Assembly (NCBI GenBank): GCA_964584595.1
Contig: CAZPAM010000042.1
Location: forward strand, 1-22,106
Origin: Scalindua sp964584595
GTDB taxonomy: Bacteria; Planctomycetota; Brocadiia; Brocadiales; Scalinduaceae
Direction: 5' to 3'
Length of the DNA: 22,106 bases
The stretch's first letter is position 1, and the number at the start of each line of letters is the position of its first letter. Positions 6,622 through 15,100 of this stretch are shown here, piece after piece. A program made the position numbers and the translations under genes. Under the pieces are notes generated by a model, which worked only from the letters and a program-made list of their open reading frames with translations, was not told the origin of the DNA and ran no database searches.

Positions 6622-8109
6622 TTAGTGCGCGCAACCTTCTCCAAACCTTGACTTGAGTAATTCCGATTTTAATGTAAAGCTGCCATCTACAACCAATTCA
6701 TCCAGCGGGGAAAGACCTTGAAAAATTTGTATATTTATATTGTCGCTTTCACCGGTTTCCACCCTTCTGGCTTCAAAAAGATCATCTGACAGCTTAATAA
6801 AAACAAAGTTTCTTCCATCCAATCGCTGCACAGATTTGACAGGGACATTATATTTCTTACTATAACTTTGCGATAAAAGCTGTACTTCACCAAACATTCC
6901 ATGCTTTAAGAAGGCATCTGTATTTTCAACTACTGCGCGTCCTTTTAACATGCGGCTTTCTTCGTCTATATTTGAAGCAAGCCAGGTTATATGACCCTGT
7001 ATTTTATTAATACCGTATTCCTTGAAACTTGCCTCTATCTTGTCTCCAACTTTAAAAAAGGGTAAATTGTATTCCGGGATTGATAATTCCAGCCACATTG
7101 TTGAAAGATCTACCAGAGAAAATATTACATTTCCCGGTTTCACGAATTCACCAACAACAGCATGTCTTTCTACTATCGTACCGGAGAAAGACGCCCGTAT
7201 AGGCAGGGCAGAAGTGCTTGTTTGTGTTTCTTCAATGTCCTGAATTTCGTCTTCTGACAAACCGAAATTCAGAAGCTGTTGGTGTGTTGTATTAGTATTA
7301 TTCCTGGCTATTTCATATTCGGCATGGGCTATCTGGTATTCGTGTTGTGAAGCTACCTTTTTATTGAAAAGTCTTTCCTGTCTTTCAAAAACCAGTTTTT
7401 TTAATTTTTCATTGGTGAGCGCGGTTAAATATTCAGCCTTTATTCTGGCAACGTCCGGAGAGGCTATTTCAACCAATACCTCACCCTCTGGAACAAAAGC
7501 GCCCACATCTACCAGGACTTTTTGAAATATACCGGATGCTAAAGACGTAATGTGTGCAAAGCGATTCTGGTTATAAATAACCCTGCTCAGAACAGTAAAC
7601 CTGGGCATGGCTTCCCCCTTACTTAATACATTGGTAATTATGCCTGCCTTTACAGCAGATTCAGGAGTTTCCAGGCGGACCTTTAATCCCTGTCCAATAC
7701 TTAGCGTGTCACTCAACTCAGGGTGGCAGATTCCACACTCACTTTCAAGTAATCTGTGTTCTTTGCATTGAAGGCCTGCCGGGGGTTCTTCGCTTTTGTT
7801 GGATTTTAATTCGGGATGGCAAATGTAGCATTCGTCTTCATAAACGTCGTGTTCATTACACCATAACCGCTTTGGATCATGCCTGGACTTTTCTGTATTT
7901 GCACCTAACTCAGGACGGCAAATAGCACATTCATCCTCATAAACATTATGTTCTTTACACCACAGTCTTTTCGGAGGACAGCAATTGTCTTTTTCTTTTT
8001 GATCAGCAAAAGCTCTTTCATTATTAAATGGAGATAAAAGAGATGCTGAAAAGAAGATCCCTATTAAAAGGATCATATTAAAAATCAGGATATTTGAGTT
8101 TTTCTTCAT
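6622..8109 (-). CDS. czcB: Periplasmic adaptor (CzcB-like) with three N-terminal Cys/His knuckles
   Basis: This 495-residue membrane-fusion protein links the inner-membrane pump to the outer-membrane channel. A signal peptide or anchor spans about 1-36. Three knuckles follow, starting at C51, C84 and C115, each of the form C-x-E-H-x-x-x-E-x-E-C-x-I-C-x-P-E-L. Each offers three Cys and one or two His to a metal. The adaptor core then follows: first lipoyl half (about 185-220), alpha-helical hairpin (about 225-290, rich in E, K and Q), second lipoyl half (IRASFSGTIVERHAVVGEFV), beta barrel (LWLELSIPEYNLPFF) and a membrane-proximal domain. It ends in GEGCAH. AAGGA lies a few bases upstream of the ATG at 8109. 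The gaps to the pump (71 bp) and the channel gene (84 bp) fit one operon. Confidence 0.92.
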   Translation of the reverse strand: MKKNSNILIFNMILLIGIFFSASLLSPFNNERAFADQKEKDNCCPPKRLWCKEHNVYEDECAICRPELGANTEKSRHDPKRLWCNEHDVYEDECYICHPELKSNKSEEPPAGLQCKEHRLLESECGICHPELSDTLSIGQGLKVRLETPESAVKAGIITNVLSKGEAMPRFTVLSRVIYNQNRFAHITSLASGIFQKVLVDVGAFVPEGEVLVEIASPDVARIKAEYLTALTNEKLKKLVFERQERLFNKKVASQHEYQIAHAEYEIARNNTNTTHQQLLNFGLSEDEIQDIEETQTSTSALPIRASFSGTIVERHAVVGEFVKPGNVIFSLVDLSTMWLELSIPEYNLPFFKVGDKIEASFKEYGINKIQGHITWLASNIDEESRMLKGRAVVENTDAFLKHGMFGEVQLLSQSYSKKYNVPVKSVQRLDGRNFVFIKLSDDLFEARRVETGESDNINIQIFQGLSPLDELVVDGSFTLKSELLKSRFGEGCAH

Positions 8110-8193
8110 AACTATTTCCTTCTTGAGATAATAATGGGTAGATTATTAAGTGGATTGAAAAGTACCAGATATTAATAACAACCTTGATAAGAA

Positions 8194-9480
8194 TTAATTT
8201 AATGATATTAGATCCATGCCTGATACTGTTTCAATACCTATAATGGCCTTGTTATAATCAAGCAATGTATCTAAATATGCGGCCCTGGTTTCCAGGAGAT
8301 CCTTCTGTATCGTAAGAAATTCGATAAAGCTTGTACTGCCCTCTTTATATGATACCTCGTTCAGCCTCAGGCTTTCATCAACCTGCGGTATAATTTCATC
8401 CGTGTAAATCGATATCCCCTCTTTTTCTGCCATGAAGGAACGATATGCAGCTTCCACTTCCTTCTGAATCCCCAGATACTTGTTCTTTATGTTTATGTCG
8501 GCCACATCTTTGGCCGTTCGGGCTTTTTTAAGTTCTGATTGTTTCCTGTCCCATATTGGTATTGATATAGATATCTCTCCGCCTACAATATCGTCTGCAC
8601 CTCCCTCTTCCCTTGTAAAGAATCCTGAAAGGTCAGGATTCGGGATCCTCTCTGCTTTACGCAGCGATATTTCTTTAGATGCCCTTTCCTTTTCCAGCTC
8701 CATTGCCTTTAAATCTGGCCTGGTTTCGTAGGCAGATGCCAAAAGGTCTTCAAGGTTTACCTGTAATGCCCGGTAAGTCAAATCACCTTTTATACTCAAT
8801 GGTTCATCTTTAGACTTTCCCAACAGTAATTTCAAATTCAAGAGGCGGTTTTGATTATTTTTCTTTGCAGCAAGAAGCTGTTGTTTCGATAATCCATATC
8901 TTATTTTGATTGAATTCAGCTCTAAAGCGGATATTGCTCCCGCTTTATATCTTTCCATAGTTGCATCCCATTGTTTTTTAAATATATCTTCAACATAGCT
9001 CTGGAGTTTTACAATTTCCTGAGAAGTCAAAACCTCATAAAAACCGGTCTTGACATCCGCAATAACATTTCTTTCTACATCCGCAATCTCAAATTTCACT
9101 TTCTCTATTTTCTTATTGGCTACGTTTATTCGTTTTCGCCTCTGGCCATAGACTTCAACCTCCTGAGACAATGCGATGGTATAGTCCGTATGTCGTTCAG
9201 AAGAAGATGATTCTCTTGCCCCAAGTTCGGTTTTCACTTCAGGATTTGAAGGCAAAAGCAATGCTGCCTTAAGGCGGTCCGCATCTGCGACTCCCAATCT
9301 ATTTCTTGCAGCAACAAGCTGTAAGTTGTTCTCAAATGCTATTTCGATGCATTCCTTAAGATTGATAGTTTCAGTTGTTGTCTCTTCCCGGGCCGCTGAT
9401 TTATTAGAAGCCAGAAAGAGTACGGACGCTATTAATGTGACAACAGTCACATATTTAATGTGATGTACCGGACAGATCAT
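8194..9480 (-). CDS. czcC: Outer-membrane efflux channel, TolC/CzcC family
   Basis: This 428-residue outer-membrane factor forms the exit duct of the metal pump. A signal peptide covers about 1-31 (hydrophobic core VTVVTLIASVLFLAS). The mature protein opens with the family-typical LKECIEIAFENNLQLVAARNRL and has two internal structural repeats. Each has long coiled helices and a beta strand, seen at ALSQEVEVYGQRRKRI and again at ISISIPIWDRKQSELKKA. No lipobox Cys is present, so unlike many CzcC/OprM proteins it may not be lipidated. Length is normal for the family. AGAGGGA lies 6 bases upstream of the ATG at 9480. It is the second gene of the operon and could also serve the channel-less second pump encoded divergently. 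Confidence 0.92.
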   Translation of the reverse strand: MICPVHHIKYVTVVTLIASVLFLASNKSAAREETTTETINLKECIEIAFENNLQLVAARNRLGVADADRLKAALLLPSNPEVKTELGARESSSSERHTDYTIALSQEVEVYGQRRKRINVANKKIEKVKFEIADVERNVIADVKTGFYEVLTSQEIVKLQSYVEDIFKKQWDATMERYKAGAISALELNSIKIRYGLSKQQLLAAKKNNQNRLLNLKLLLGKSKDEPLSIKGDLTYRALQVNLEDLLASAYETRPDLKAMELEKERASKEISLRKAERIPNPDLSGFFTREEGGADDIVGGEISISIPIWDRKQSELKKARTAKDVADINIKNKYLGIQKEVEAAYRSFMAEKEGISIYTDEIIPQVDESLRLNEVSYKEGSTSFIEFLTIQKDLLETRAAYLDTLLDYNKAIIGIETVSGMDLISLN

Positions 9481-9643
9481 TTATTCCCTCTTGTTAAAGT
9501 TGTATACGACTGATGCACAGAATCTCCACAACAGATACTAATTACACCCATGAGAGTGCACGTATCTCTGGATAGACGTATGCAAACTATTTAGTAAGTT
9601 TAAGCAACCTTAATAGTGAAACGTTTAAATAAAAATGGGAGGA

Positions 9644-10009
9644 CTATAGAATTGATTGTGGAGGGCGAAAGAGAGTTTTCGCAAAGAGTTTTTTGTATAA
9701 AACGTCTTCAGTAATTGAAGAAAGTTGAGATGTATTATTGAAAAGAAAAATGATCCCATTTGATTGATTTATAAAAAAATGAGAATAAGCACAACAGACA
9801 GTGCCGCAACCGAAAGGTTCTTCGGGAGAAACAGGACAGTTTTGTTCATCGCAGGAGTTTGTTCCCTCTGAAGAGGTAGAAACTATTTCTACTTTATCGT
9901 CAGTACCCTCCAGCGAGAAAACAACCTCCGGAAGGACCGAAAAAGCTAAAACCAATATCAAACAAACCTTTAATATGCGGATTTTCCTTAATTTCATTAT
10001 CATAAACAT
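9644..10009 (-). CDS. Small exported Cys-rich protein at head of efflux operon
   Basis: This is a 121-residue protein with a signal peptide (about 5-33: Lys/Arg-rich N-terminus, core VCLILVLAFSVLPEVVFS). The mature part has a Cys cluster, C-x4-C-x9-C-x3-C-C (in NSCDEQNCP and FGCGTVCCAYSHFF), with a nearby His, suited to binding metal. It ends in LFRPPQSIL. Small exported proteins with a Cys cluster and a C-terminal (Y/F)RPP are, from memory, common at the head of czc-type operons, but their role is unknown to me. Start codons at 10009, 10003 and 9997 are all possible, none with a ribosome site. The candidate promoter would start transcription near 10011, so the message may be leaderless. Metal sensing or buffering in the periplasm is inferred. 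Confidence 0.7.
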   Translation of the reverse strand: MFMIMKLRKIRILKVCLILVLAFSVLPEVVFSLEGTDDKVEIVSTSSEGTNSCDEQNCPVSPEEPFGCGTVCCAYSHFFINQSNGIIFLFNNTSQLSSITEDVLYKKLFAKTLFRPPQSIL

Positions 10010-10017
10010 AAGGTTAA

Positions 10018-10044
10018 AGTATACTTAAAATTAATAAATGTCAA
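10018..10044 (-). promoter_or_regulatory. Candidate sigma-70-type promoter of the czc operon
   Basis: On the minus strand TTGACA (10044-10039) and TATACT (10023-10018) are separated by 15 bases, shorter than the ideal 17. Transcription would start about at 10011, almost on the first ATG. The -35 box lies inside the displaced phosphatase-gene tail, within the codons for Leu-Asp-Ile. Confidence 0.45.
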
Positions 10045-10069
10045 GGCCATTTATAATCTGCTCGGGATT
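10038..10069 (+). repeat. Direct repeat, left copy: displaced 3' end of a phosphatase gene
   Basis: These 32 bases match 15345-15376 at 30 positions, in the same orientation. The right copy is the last part of the phosphatase gene (minus strand: Asn-Pro-Glu-Gln-Ile-Ile-Asn-Gly-Leu-Asp-Ile). Here the same peptide is encoded, but stop codons lie just upstream and nothing else of the gene remains. The two differences (ATT/ATA and AAT/AAC) are both silent third positions. The pattern fits an attachment site at a gene's 3' end, with this copy as the displaced tail. Confidence 0.75.
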
Positions 10070-10075
10070 TATCTA

Positions 10076-10104
10076 TTGACAAGGATTTTTCTCTGAGTTA
10101 TCTT
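10076..10104 (+). promoter_or_regulatory. Candidate sigma-70-type promoter of the second efflux module
   Basis: TTGACA (10076-10081) and TATCTT (10099-10104) are 17 bases apart. The predicted start is near 10111, giving a leader of about 42 bases to the ATG at 10153. It is back to back with the minus-strand promoter, the two -35 boxes being 31 bases apart. Confidence 0.5.
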
Positions 10105-10152
10105 AAAAGTGTTATCAAATTAAGTTTATAGAACATTATTAGCCATACGCCA

Positions 10153-10548
10153 ATGAGAAGAAAAGTAATTAATAATAAATATTTCAAACTGTTGATTATA
10201 TCCGCCTTTTGTCTTTCAAGTATAACAATAGGCGGTTCTGTACTATATGGATCTGAAGTCCATTTTCATCAAAGCCATGTTCATGTTCATCATGCCGATG
10301 GAGACCACGGCCTTGGCGAATCAGATCATAAAGATGCAGACACTATATTTTATCTTGATTATGTGGTAGTAAATTCCTCTAACCCGGTTAAAACACTTTC
10401 CAGCCTTAACCCTTGTTTACTCTCCTGTCATTCCTCAACTTACTGTTATAATTTGTATAACAGCTTTTCAGGAATTCTGCATTATTCAAACAAGTGCAGT
10501 TTCTGCACTCATGATCTGTATCAACTCAAATCATCATATCTGATTTAG
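10153..10548 (+). CDS. Small exported His-rich protein
   Basis: This is a 131-residue protein with a signal peptide (about 1-34: basic start MRRKVINNKYFK, core LLIISAFCLSSITIGG, possible cleavage before SEVHF). Right after it comes a His cluster (HFHQSHVHVHHADGDHG), with ten or more His in about 30 residues, typical of periplasmic metal buffers for Zn, Ni, Cu or Co. The C-terminal half has Cys pairs (CLLSCHSSTYC and KCSFCTHD) that could add thiol ligands. I do not recognise a family. It is the first gene of the divergent cluster. The 224-bp gap to the adaptor gene leaves open whether they are co-transcribed. It faces a Cys-rich exported protein across the shared promoter region, hinting at paired periplasmic metal-binding roles. 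The ATG has no clear ribosome site. Confidence 0.7.
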   Translation: MRRKVINNKYFKLLIISAFCLSSITIGGSVLYGSEVHFHQSHVHVHHADGDHGLGESDHKDADTIFYLDYVVVNSSNPVKTLSSLNPCLLSCHSSTYCYNLYNSFSGILHYSNKCSFCTHDLYQLKSSYLI

Positions 10549-10772
10549 ACAGTTCCTTCTACTATTCTCTGCTTTCTAGAATTCCATTCTTACGTGATCC
10601 ATTTAGATTAGTGGTCTCTGTACGTTCATCCGTATGTCTCGGTTGAGGAGATTTTGCACTACGGGATTATGTCTCTATGCGACTAACACCAAAGGAAGCA
10701 GAGGTACGTCGGTCTTATTTTAAAAATACGATATACCATTGTTTTTGATTAAATTAATAAGAGGTGATTAGA
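10549..10772. other. Gap between His-rich protein and adaptor gene
   Basis: These 224 bases hold no convincing gene, hairpin terminator or repeat known from elsewhere in the window. The only clear signal is the ribosome site AGAGGTG at 10760-10766, which decides the adaptor start at ATG 10773 rather than the in-frame GTG at 10764. Confidence 0.5.
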
Positions 10773-12089
10773 ATGAACATGCTGAAGTTTTTATATCTTT
10801 TTACATTTACACTTGCAGTCTGTTATTTTGCGATATGTTCCGATAAGGCAGGGCTTGCTTACGCAGAGGAATCACATACTGGTGTAGAGGCTGAGCCACT
10901 TGCCTACACTCTCTACACAGATAAAACAGAAATATTTGTGGAGTTTAAACCTCTGATAGTAGGAAAAACCTCGAAGTTTGCTGCCCACTTTACCAGATTA
11001 GGAGATAGCTTCAAAGCCGTCACAGATGGTTCTGTAACAGTTAGCCTGATAGGAGACAGGGAACAACCAACTGATAAAGCCGAAAAACCATCATCTCCAG
11101 GTATGTTTCGACTGGCCTTGACACCTGAAAACTCTGGTATATATCAATTGGTCTTTGACATTCAGACTGAGGAGTATTCAGACACTGTAAAGATACCAGA
11201 CATCACTGTTTATTCTGATACAGAAAGTGCACTGGAAAATGTACAAGAAGAAACAATCGGCGAAGAAATTGTTTATTTGAAAGAACAGGCATGGAAAATA
11301 GATTTTGCCAATAAGAAAGTAATAAGAGGCCCATTTGCTGAAATAATCAAGACGACCGGACAAATTTTGCCTGCATATGGGAACGAGACAACTATAACAG
11401 CGAACAGCAAAGGTATCATAACGTTTGGAAAGAATAAGAAACTAATTGGTTCTGCTGTAAGTGCAGGAGAAACCTTATTTGTAATTTCAGGGCATAAAAT
11501 TGTGTCTCCAATACAAGGTTATGTGAAAAGCGTAATGGTACGCGAAGGTGAATATGCTGAAATTGGACAGCCCATTGCCAGCGTCTCTGAGAATATAAAA
11601 CTCACTTTGAGAGCTGAAGTTCCTCAAAAACATTTCTCAAAGCTCAACAAAATCTCATCAGCTAATTTTAGAACTGAATATGGTAGTAAAACATACAGCA
11701 CTGACAGCTTGAATGGGAAACTCATTTCATATGGTAGAAGCACTAACAATAAAGCTTACTATATTCCCGTATACTTTGAACTTGATAATAACGGTGAAAT
11801 TGTTCCGGGTTCATTTGTAGATATATTTCTAAAAACCAATGTAATTAATGATGCCTTAGTTATTCCTTATTCAGCACTCATAGAGGAACAGGGCAATTAT
11901 TTTGCTTATGTGCAAACATCAGGTGAAGGCTTCCAAAAACGTGAATTAAGCATCGGTGTCAATGATGGTATGAATGTACAGGTATTGAGTGGCATAAAAG
12001 AAGGTGAAAGAGTTGTTGTTAAAGGTGGATACCAAATCAAACTGGCAACAATGTCAGGCAAAATACCTGCTCATGGGCACGGACATTGA
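10773..12089 (+). CDS. RND-pump periplasmic adaptor without alpha-hairpin, N-terminal beta domain
   Basis: This is a 438-residue adaptor of the HlyD/CusB superfamily. A signal peptide covers about 1-32 (cleavage near AYA-EE). Residues about 40-150 form an extra beta-sandwich domain (LYTDKTEIFVEFKPLIVGKT ... SGIYQLVFDI), resembling the FixH/YtkA-like domains sometimes fused to metal-pump adaptors. The lipoyl domain follows at about 205-275. Its first half ends at GETLFVISGHK and its second half starts at once (IVSPIQGYVKSVMVREGEYAEIGQPIA), leaving no room for the usual coiled-coil hairpin. A beta barrel (LTLRAEVPQKHFSKL) and a membrane-proximal domain complete it, with a His tail AHGHGH. It is 73 bp upstream of the second pump gene. 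A heavy metal substrate is inferred from the pump class and the His tail. Confidence 0.87.
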   Translation: MNMLKFLYLFTFTLAVCYFAICSDKAGLAYAEESHTGVEAEPLAYTLYTDKTEIFVEFKPLIVGKTSKFAAHFTRLGDSFKAVTDGSVTVSLIGDREQPTDKAEKPSSPGMFRLALTPENSGIYQLVFDIQTEEYSDTVKIPDITVYSDTESALENVQEETIGEEIVYLKEQAWKIDFANKKVIRGPFAEIIKTTGQILPAYGNETTITANSKGIITFGKNKKLIGSAVSAGETLFVISGHKIVSPIQGYVKSVMVREGEYAEIGQPIASVSENIKLTLRAEVPQKHFSKLNKISSANFRTEYGSKTYSTDSLNGKLISYGRSTNNKAYYIPVYFELDNNGEIVPGSFVDIFLKTNVINDALVIPYSALIEEQGNYFAYVQTSGEGFQKRELSIGVNDGMNVQVLSGIKEGERVVVKGGYQIKLATMSGKIPAHGHGH

Positions 12090-12090
12090 T

Positions 12091-12149
12091 AAATCACAAA
12101 TGACAAAATACAAATTATAAATAAGCTCCAAATTCCAATTTTCAAAATC
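12091..12149 (+). repeat. A-rich interspersed repeat (AAATGACAAAATACAAA / TCCAAATTCCAA)
   Basis: The stretch combines CAAATGACAAAATACAAATT with AAGCTCCAAATTCCAATTTT. It resembles the A-rich ATGACAAA/TTCCAAAT repeats that I recall between genes of many environmental bacteria. It fills almost the entire gap between adaptor and pump genes and leaves the pump without a recognisable ribosome site. Confidence 0.5.
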
Positions 12150-12162
12150 TAGAATTTCTATC

Positions 12163-15100
12163 ATGTTAAACAAAATCACACAATACGCTTTGCGTAATCG
12201 TCTGATGGTTATTGTTGCATCCGCGCTGCTTTTGGTAGTAGGGGCTTACACAACTTTTAAAATGCATGTTGATGTGTTCCCAGACCTTACTGCGCCAACA
12301 GTTGTTGTGTTAACCGAGGCGCATGGAATGGCCCCGGAGGAAGTCGAGAAATTAGTAACTTTTCAGATCGAGACTACTGTCAATGGCGCCACCAATGTTC
12401 GTCGTGTAAGGTCATCATCTGCAGCAGGAATATCAATTGTTTGGGTAGAGTTTGAGTGGGGAACAGATATCTTTAAGGCACGGCAAGTAGTCAGTGAGAA
12501 GCTGACAATGATTGCACAAAAGCTGCCGCTGGGCGTTGGCAGCCCTACACTGGCTCCTCAATCATCCGTCATGGGTGAAATTATGCTTATAAGTTTGTCC
12601 TCAGACAGTACATCCCCAATTGATTTAAGAACCATTGCTGACTGGAATATCCGGCCAAGGTTACTGGCGACAGGAGGGGTTTCGCAGGTAATTGTCATAG
12701 GTGGAGAATATAAGCAATATCAGATTCTTGCATCACCTCAAAAGATGAAATATTACAACATTTCATTAACAGAATTACTGAAAGCAAGTGAAGAAAGTAA
12801 TCTTAATGCTTCGGGTGGGTTTATGAACGAGTTTGGCAATGAATACATCATAAGAGGTGTTGGCAGAACAAACAAAGTGGATGAAATAGGCAATGCTGTA
12901 ATCAAGGTTGTTGATAACATGCCGATAAAGATTGATGACCTTGCAGAGGTTAGAATTGGAGGAGCAATCCCTAAGATTGGTGATGGTTCGCTTAAGGCAA
13001 GTCCGGCAATTATTATGACCGTGACAAAACAGCCGGGAATAAACACTCTGGAGCTTACTGAAAAAATTGATAATGCTATTATGGAGATTGCCAGTGCCCT
13101 GCCTTCTGACATTAGAATCAACACCAGAATATTTCGTCAGGCAGATTTTATTCAGGCTTCTATAAATAATATTCAAAAAGCGCTGATAGAGGGTGCAATT
13201 TTTGTAGTTATAATTATGTACCTGTTCTTAATGAACTTTAGAACCACCATTATCTCACTTATTGCGATTCCCTTGTCACTCGCCGTCTCCATTATTACCC
13301 TTAATCTTCTAGGATTTACTATTAATACAATGTCTCTCGGCGGAATGGCAATCGCCATTGGCTCATTGGTTGACGATGCTGTTATTTATGTTGAAAATGC
13401 TTTCAAACGTCTTAAGGAAAATGCGCAGAAAGATATTAAAGTGCGAGAGAGTGCACTAAGTATAGTTTATGATGCCTCCAATGAGATTCGTGCATCAATA
13501 TTTAATGCGACTCTTATCATTATAGTTGCATTTATTCCCTTGTTCTTTCTCAGCGGTATGGAAGGGAGGATGCTGCAGCCTCTGGGTGTCTCCTTCATCG
13601 TTTCTCTGTTTGCATCCCTGGTGGTTGCAATAACACTTACCCCTGTGCTTTGTAGTTTTATGATTACAAATGACAAAATGCTTTTAACACAGGCAGAAGG
13701 TAGCAGGCTGGAAAGATGGCTTAATCGGCATTATGGTACCGCATTACGAAAAGTAATGAAAAGCAGAAAGATAGTTCTTGGATTGGCCATCGCGTTGCTT
13801 ATTGCAGCGATTTCCCTGGTGTTTACTTTAGGGCGAAGTTTTTTGCCGGAATTCAATGAAGGAACTTTGACAATAGGTGCTGTCAGTATGCCCGGCACAT
13901 CATTGGAAGAATCAAATAAAATCGGAAACAGGATTGAAAATATTCTGCTGTCAGTTCCCGAAATCTCAATCACCTCACGCAGAACAGGAAGAGCAGAATT
14001 GGACGAGCATGCACAAGGTGTAAATGCAGCAGAGATTGATGCTCCTTTTGTTTTAGAAGATCGCAGCCGTGAAGAATTCATGAAAAAGGTGCGAGAAAAA
14101 CTGAGTGCTGTTTCAGAAGCAAACATCACTGTAGGGCAGCCCATAGGGCATCGTATTGACCATATGCTTTCAGGCACACGAGCTAACATTGCGATAAAAC
14201 TCTTTGGAACAGACTTATCCAAAATGTTTTCTATTGCCAATCAAATACAGCGCAATATTGAAGACATAGATGGGCTTGTAGACGTTAGCGTAGAACAACA
14301 GATTGAAATTCCGCAAGTACAGATAAAGGCAAAGCGTGGCATGCTTGCTAAATATGGAATTTCAATAGGTCAATTTACAGAATTTGTTGATGTTGCCCTT
14401 GCAGGTGAGAAAGTATCTCAAGTCTTTGAGAACAACAGAAGCTTTGATTTGGTATTACGATTTAATGATGAGAACAGAGGTAAGATAGAGAATATTCGTA
14501 ACGTTTTAATTGATACTAACATAAAGCCTACAACACAGGAAGCTCAGTACTCAATACTCAAAGTTCCCTTGCACTATGTGGCTGATATTGTCTCTACAAC
14601 AGGGCCCAACACCATTAATAGAGAAAACGTGCAACGGAAAATAGTGGTATCAGCCAATGTCGCAGGACGTGATTTAAAGAATGTAGTAACCCAGATTAAA
14701 GAGCGAATTGACTATAATATTCAATTGCCGGAAGGCTATCACATTGATTACGGCGGACAATTTGAGAGTGAAGCAAAAGCATCGAAAATATTGTTTCTCA
14801 CCTCTTTAATGTCATTGCTCATCATCTTTCTTCTGCTTTATCAGGAATTTAAGAATTTACAGCTTGCAGGAATTGTCTTCCTCAATTTACCACTGGCGTT
14901 GATAGGCGGAGTCTTAACAATTCGGTTTACATCCGGAATAATGAGCATTCCTTCTATCATTGGCTTCATTACACTGTTTGGTATAGCAACACGCAATGGA
15001 ATATTGCTGGTGTCACGCTATCAGGCATTGCAAAGTCAGGGTATTGCCTTGTTTGAAATTGTTATTAAAGGATCTTTAGATAGACTAAACCCAATTCTAA

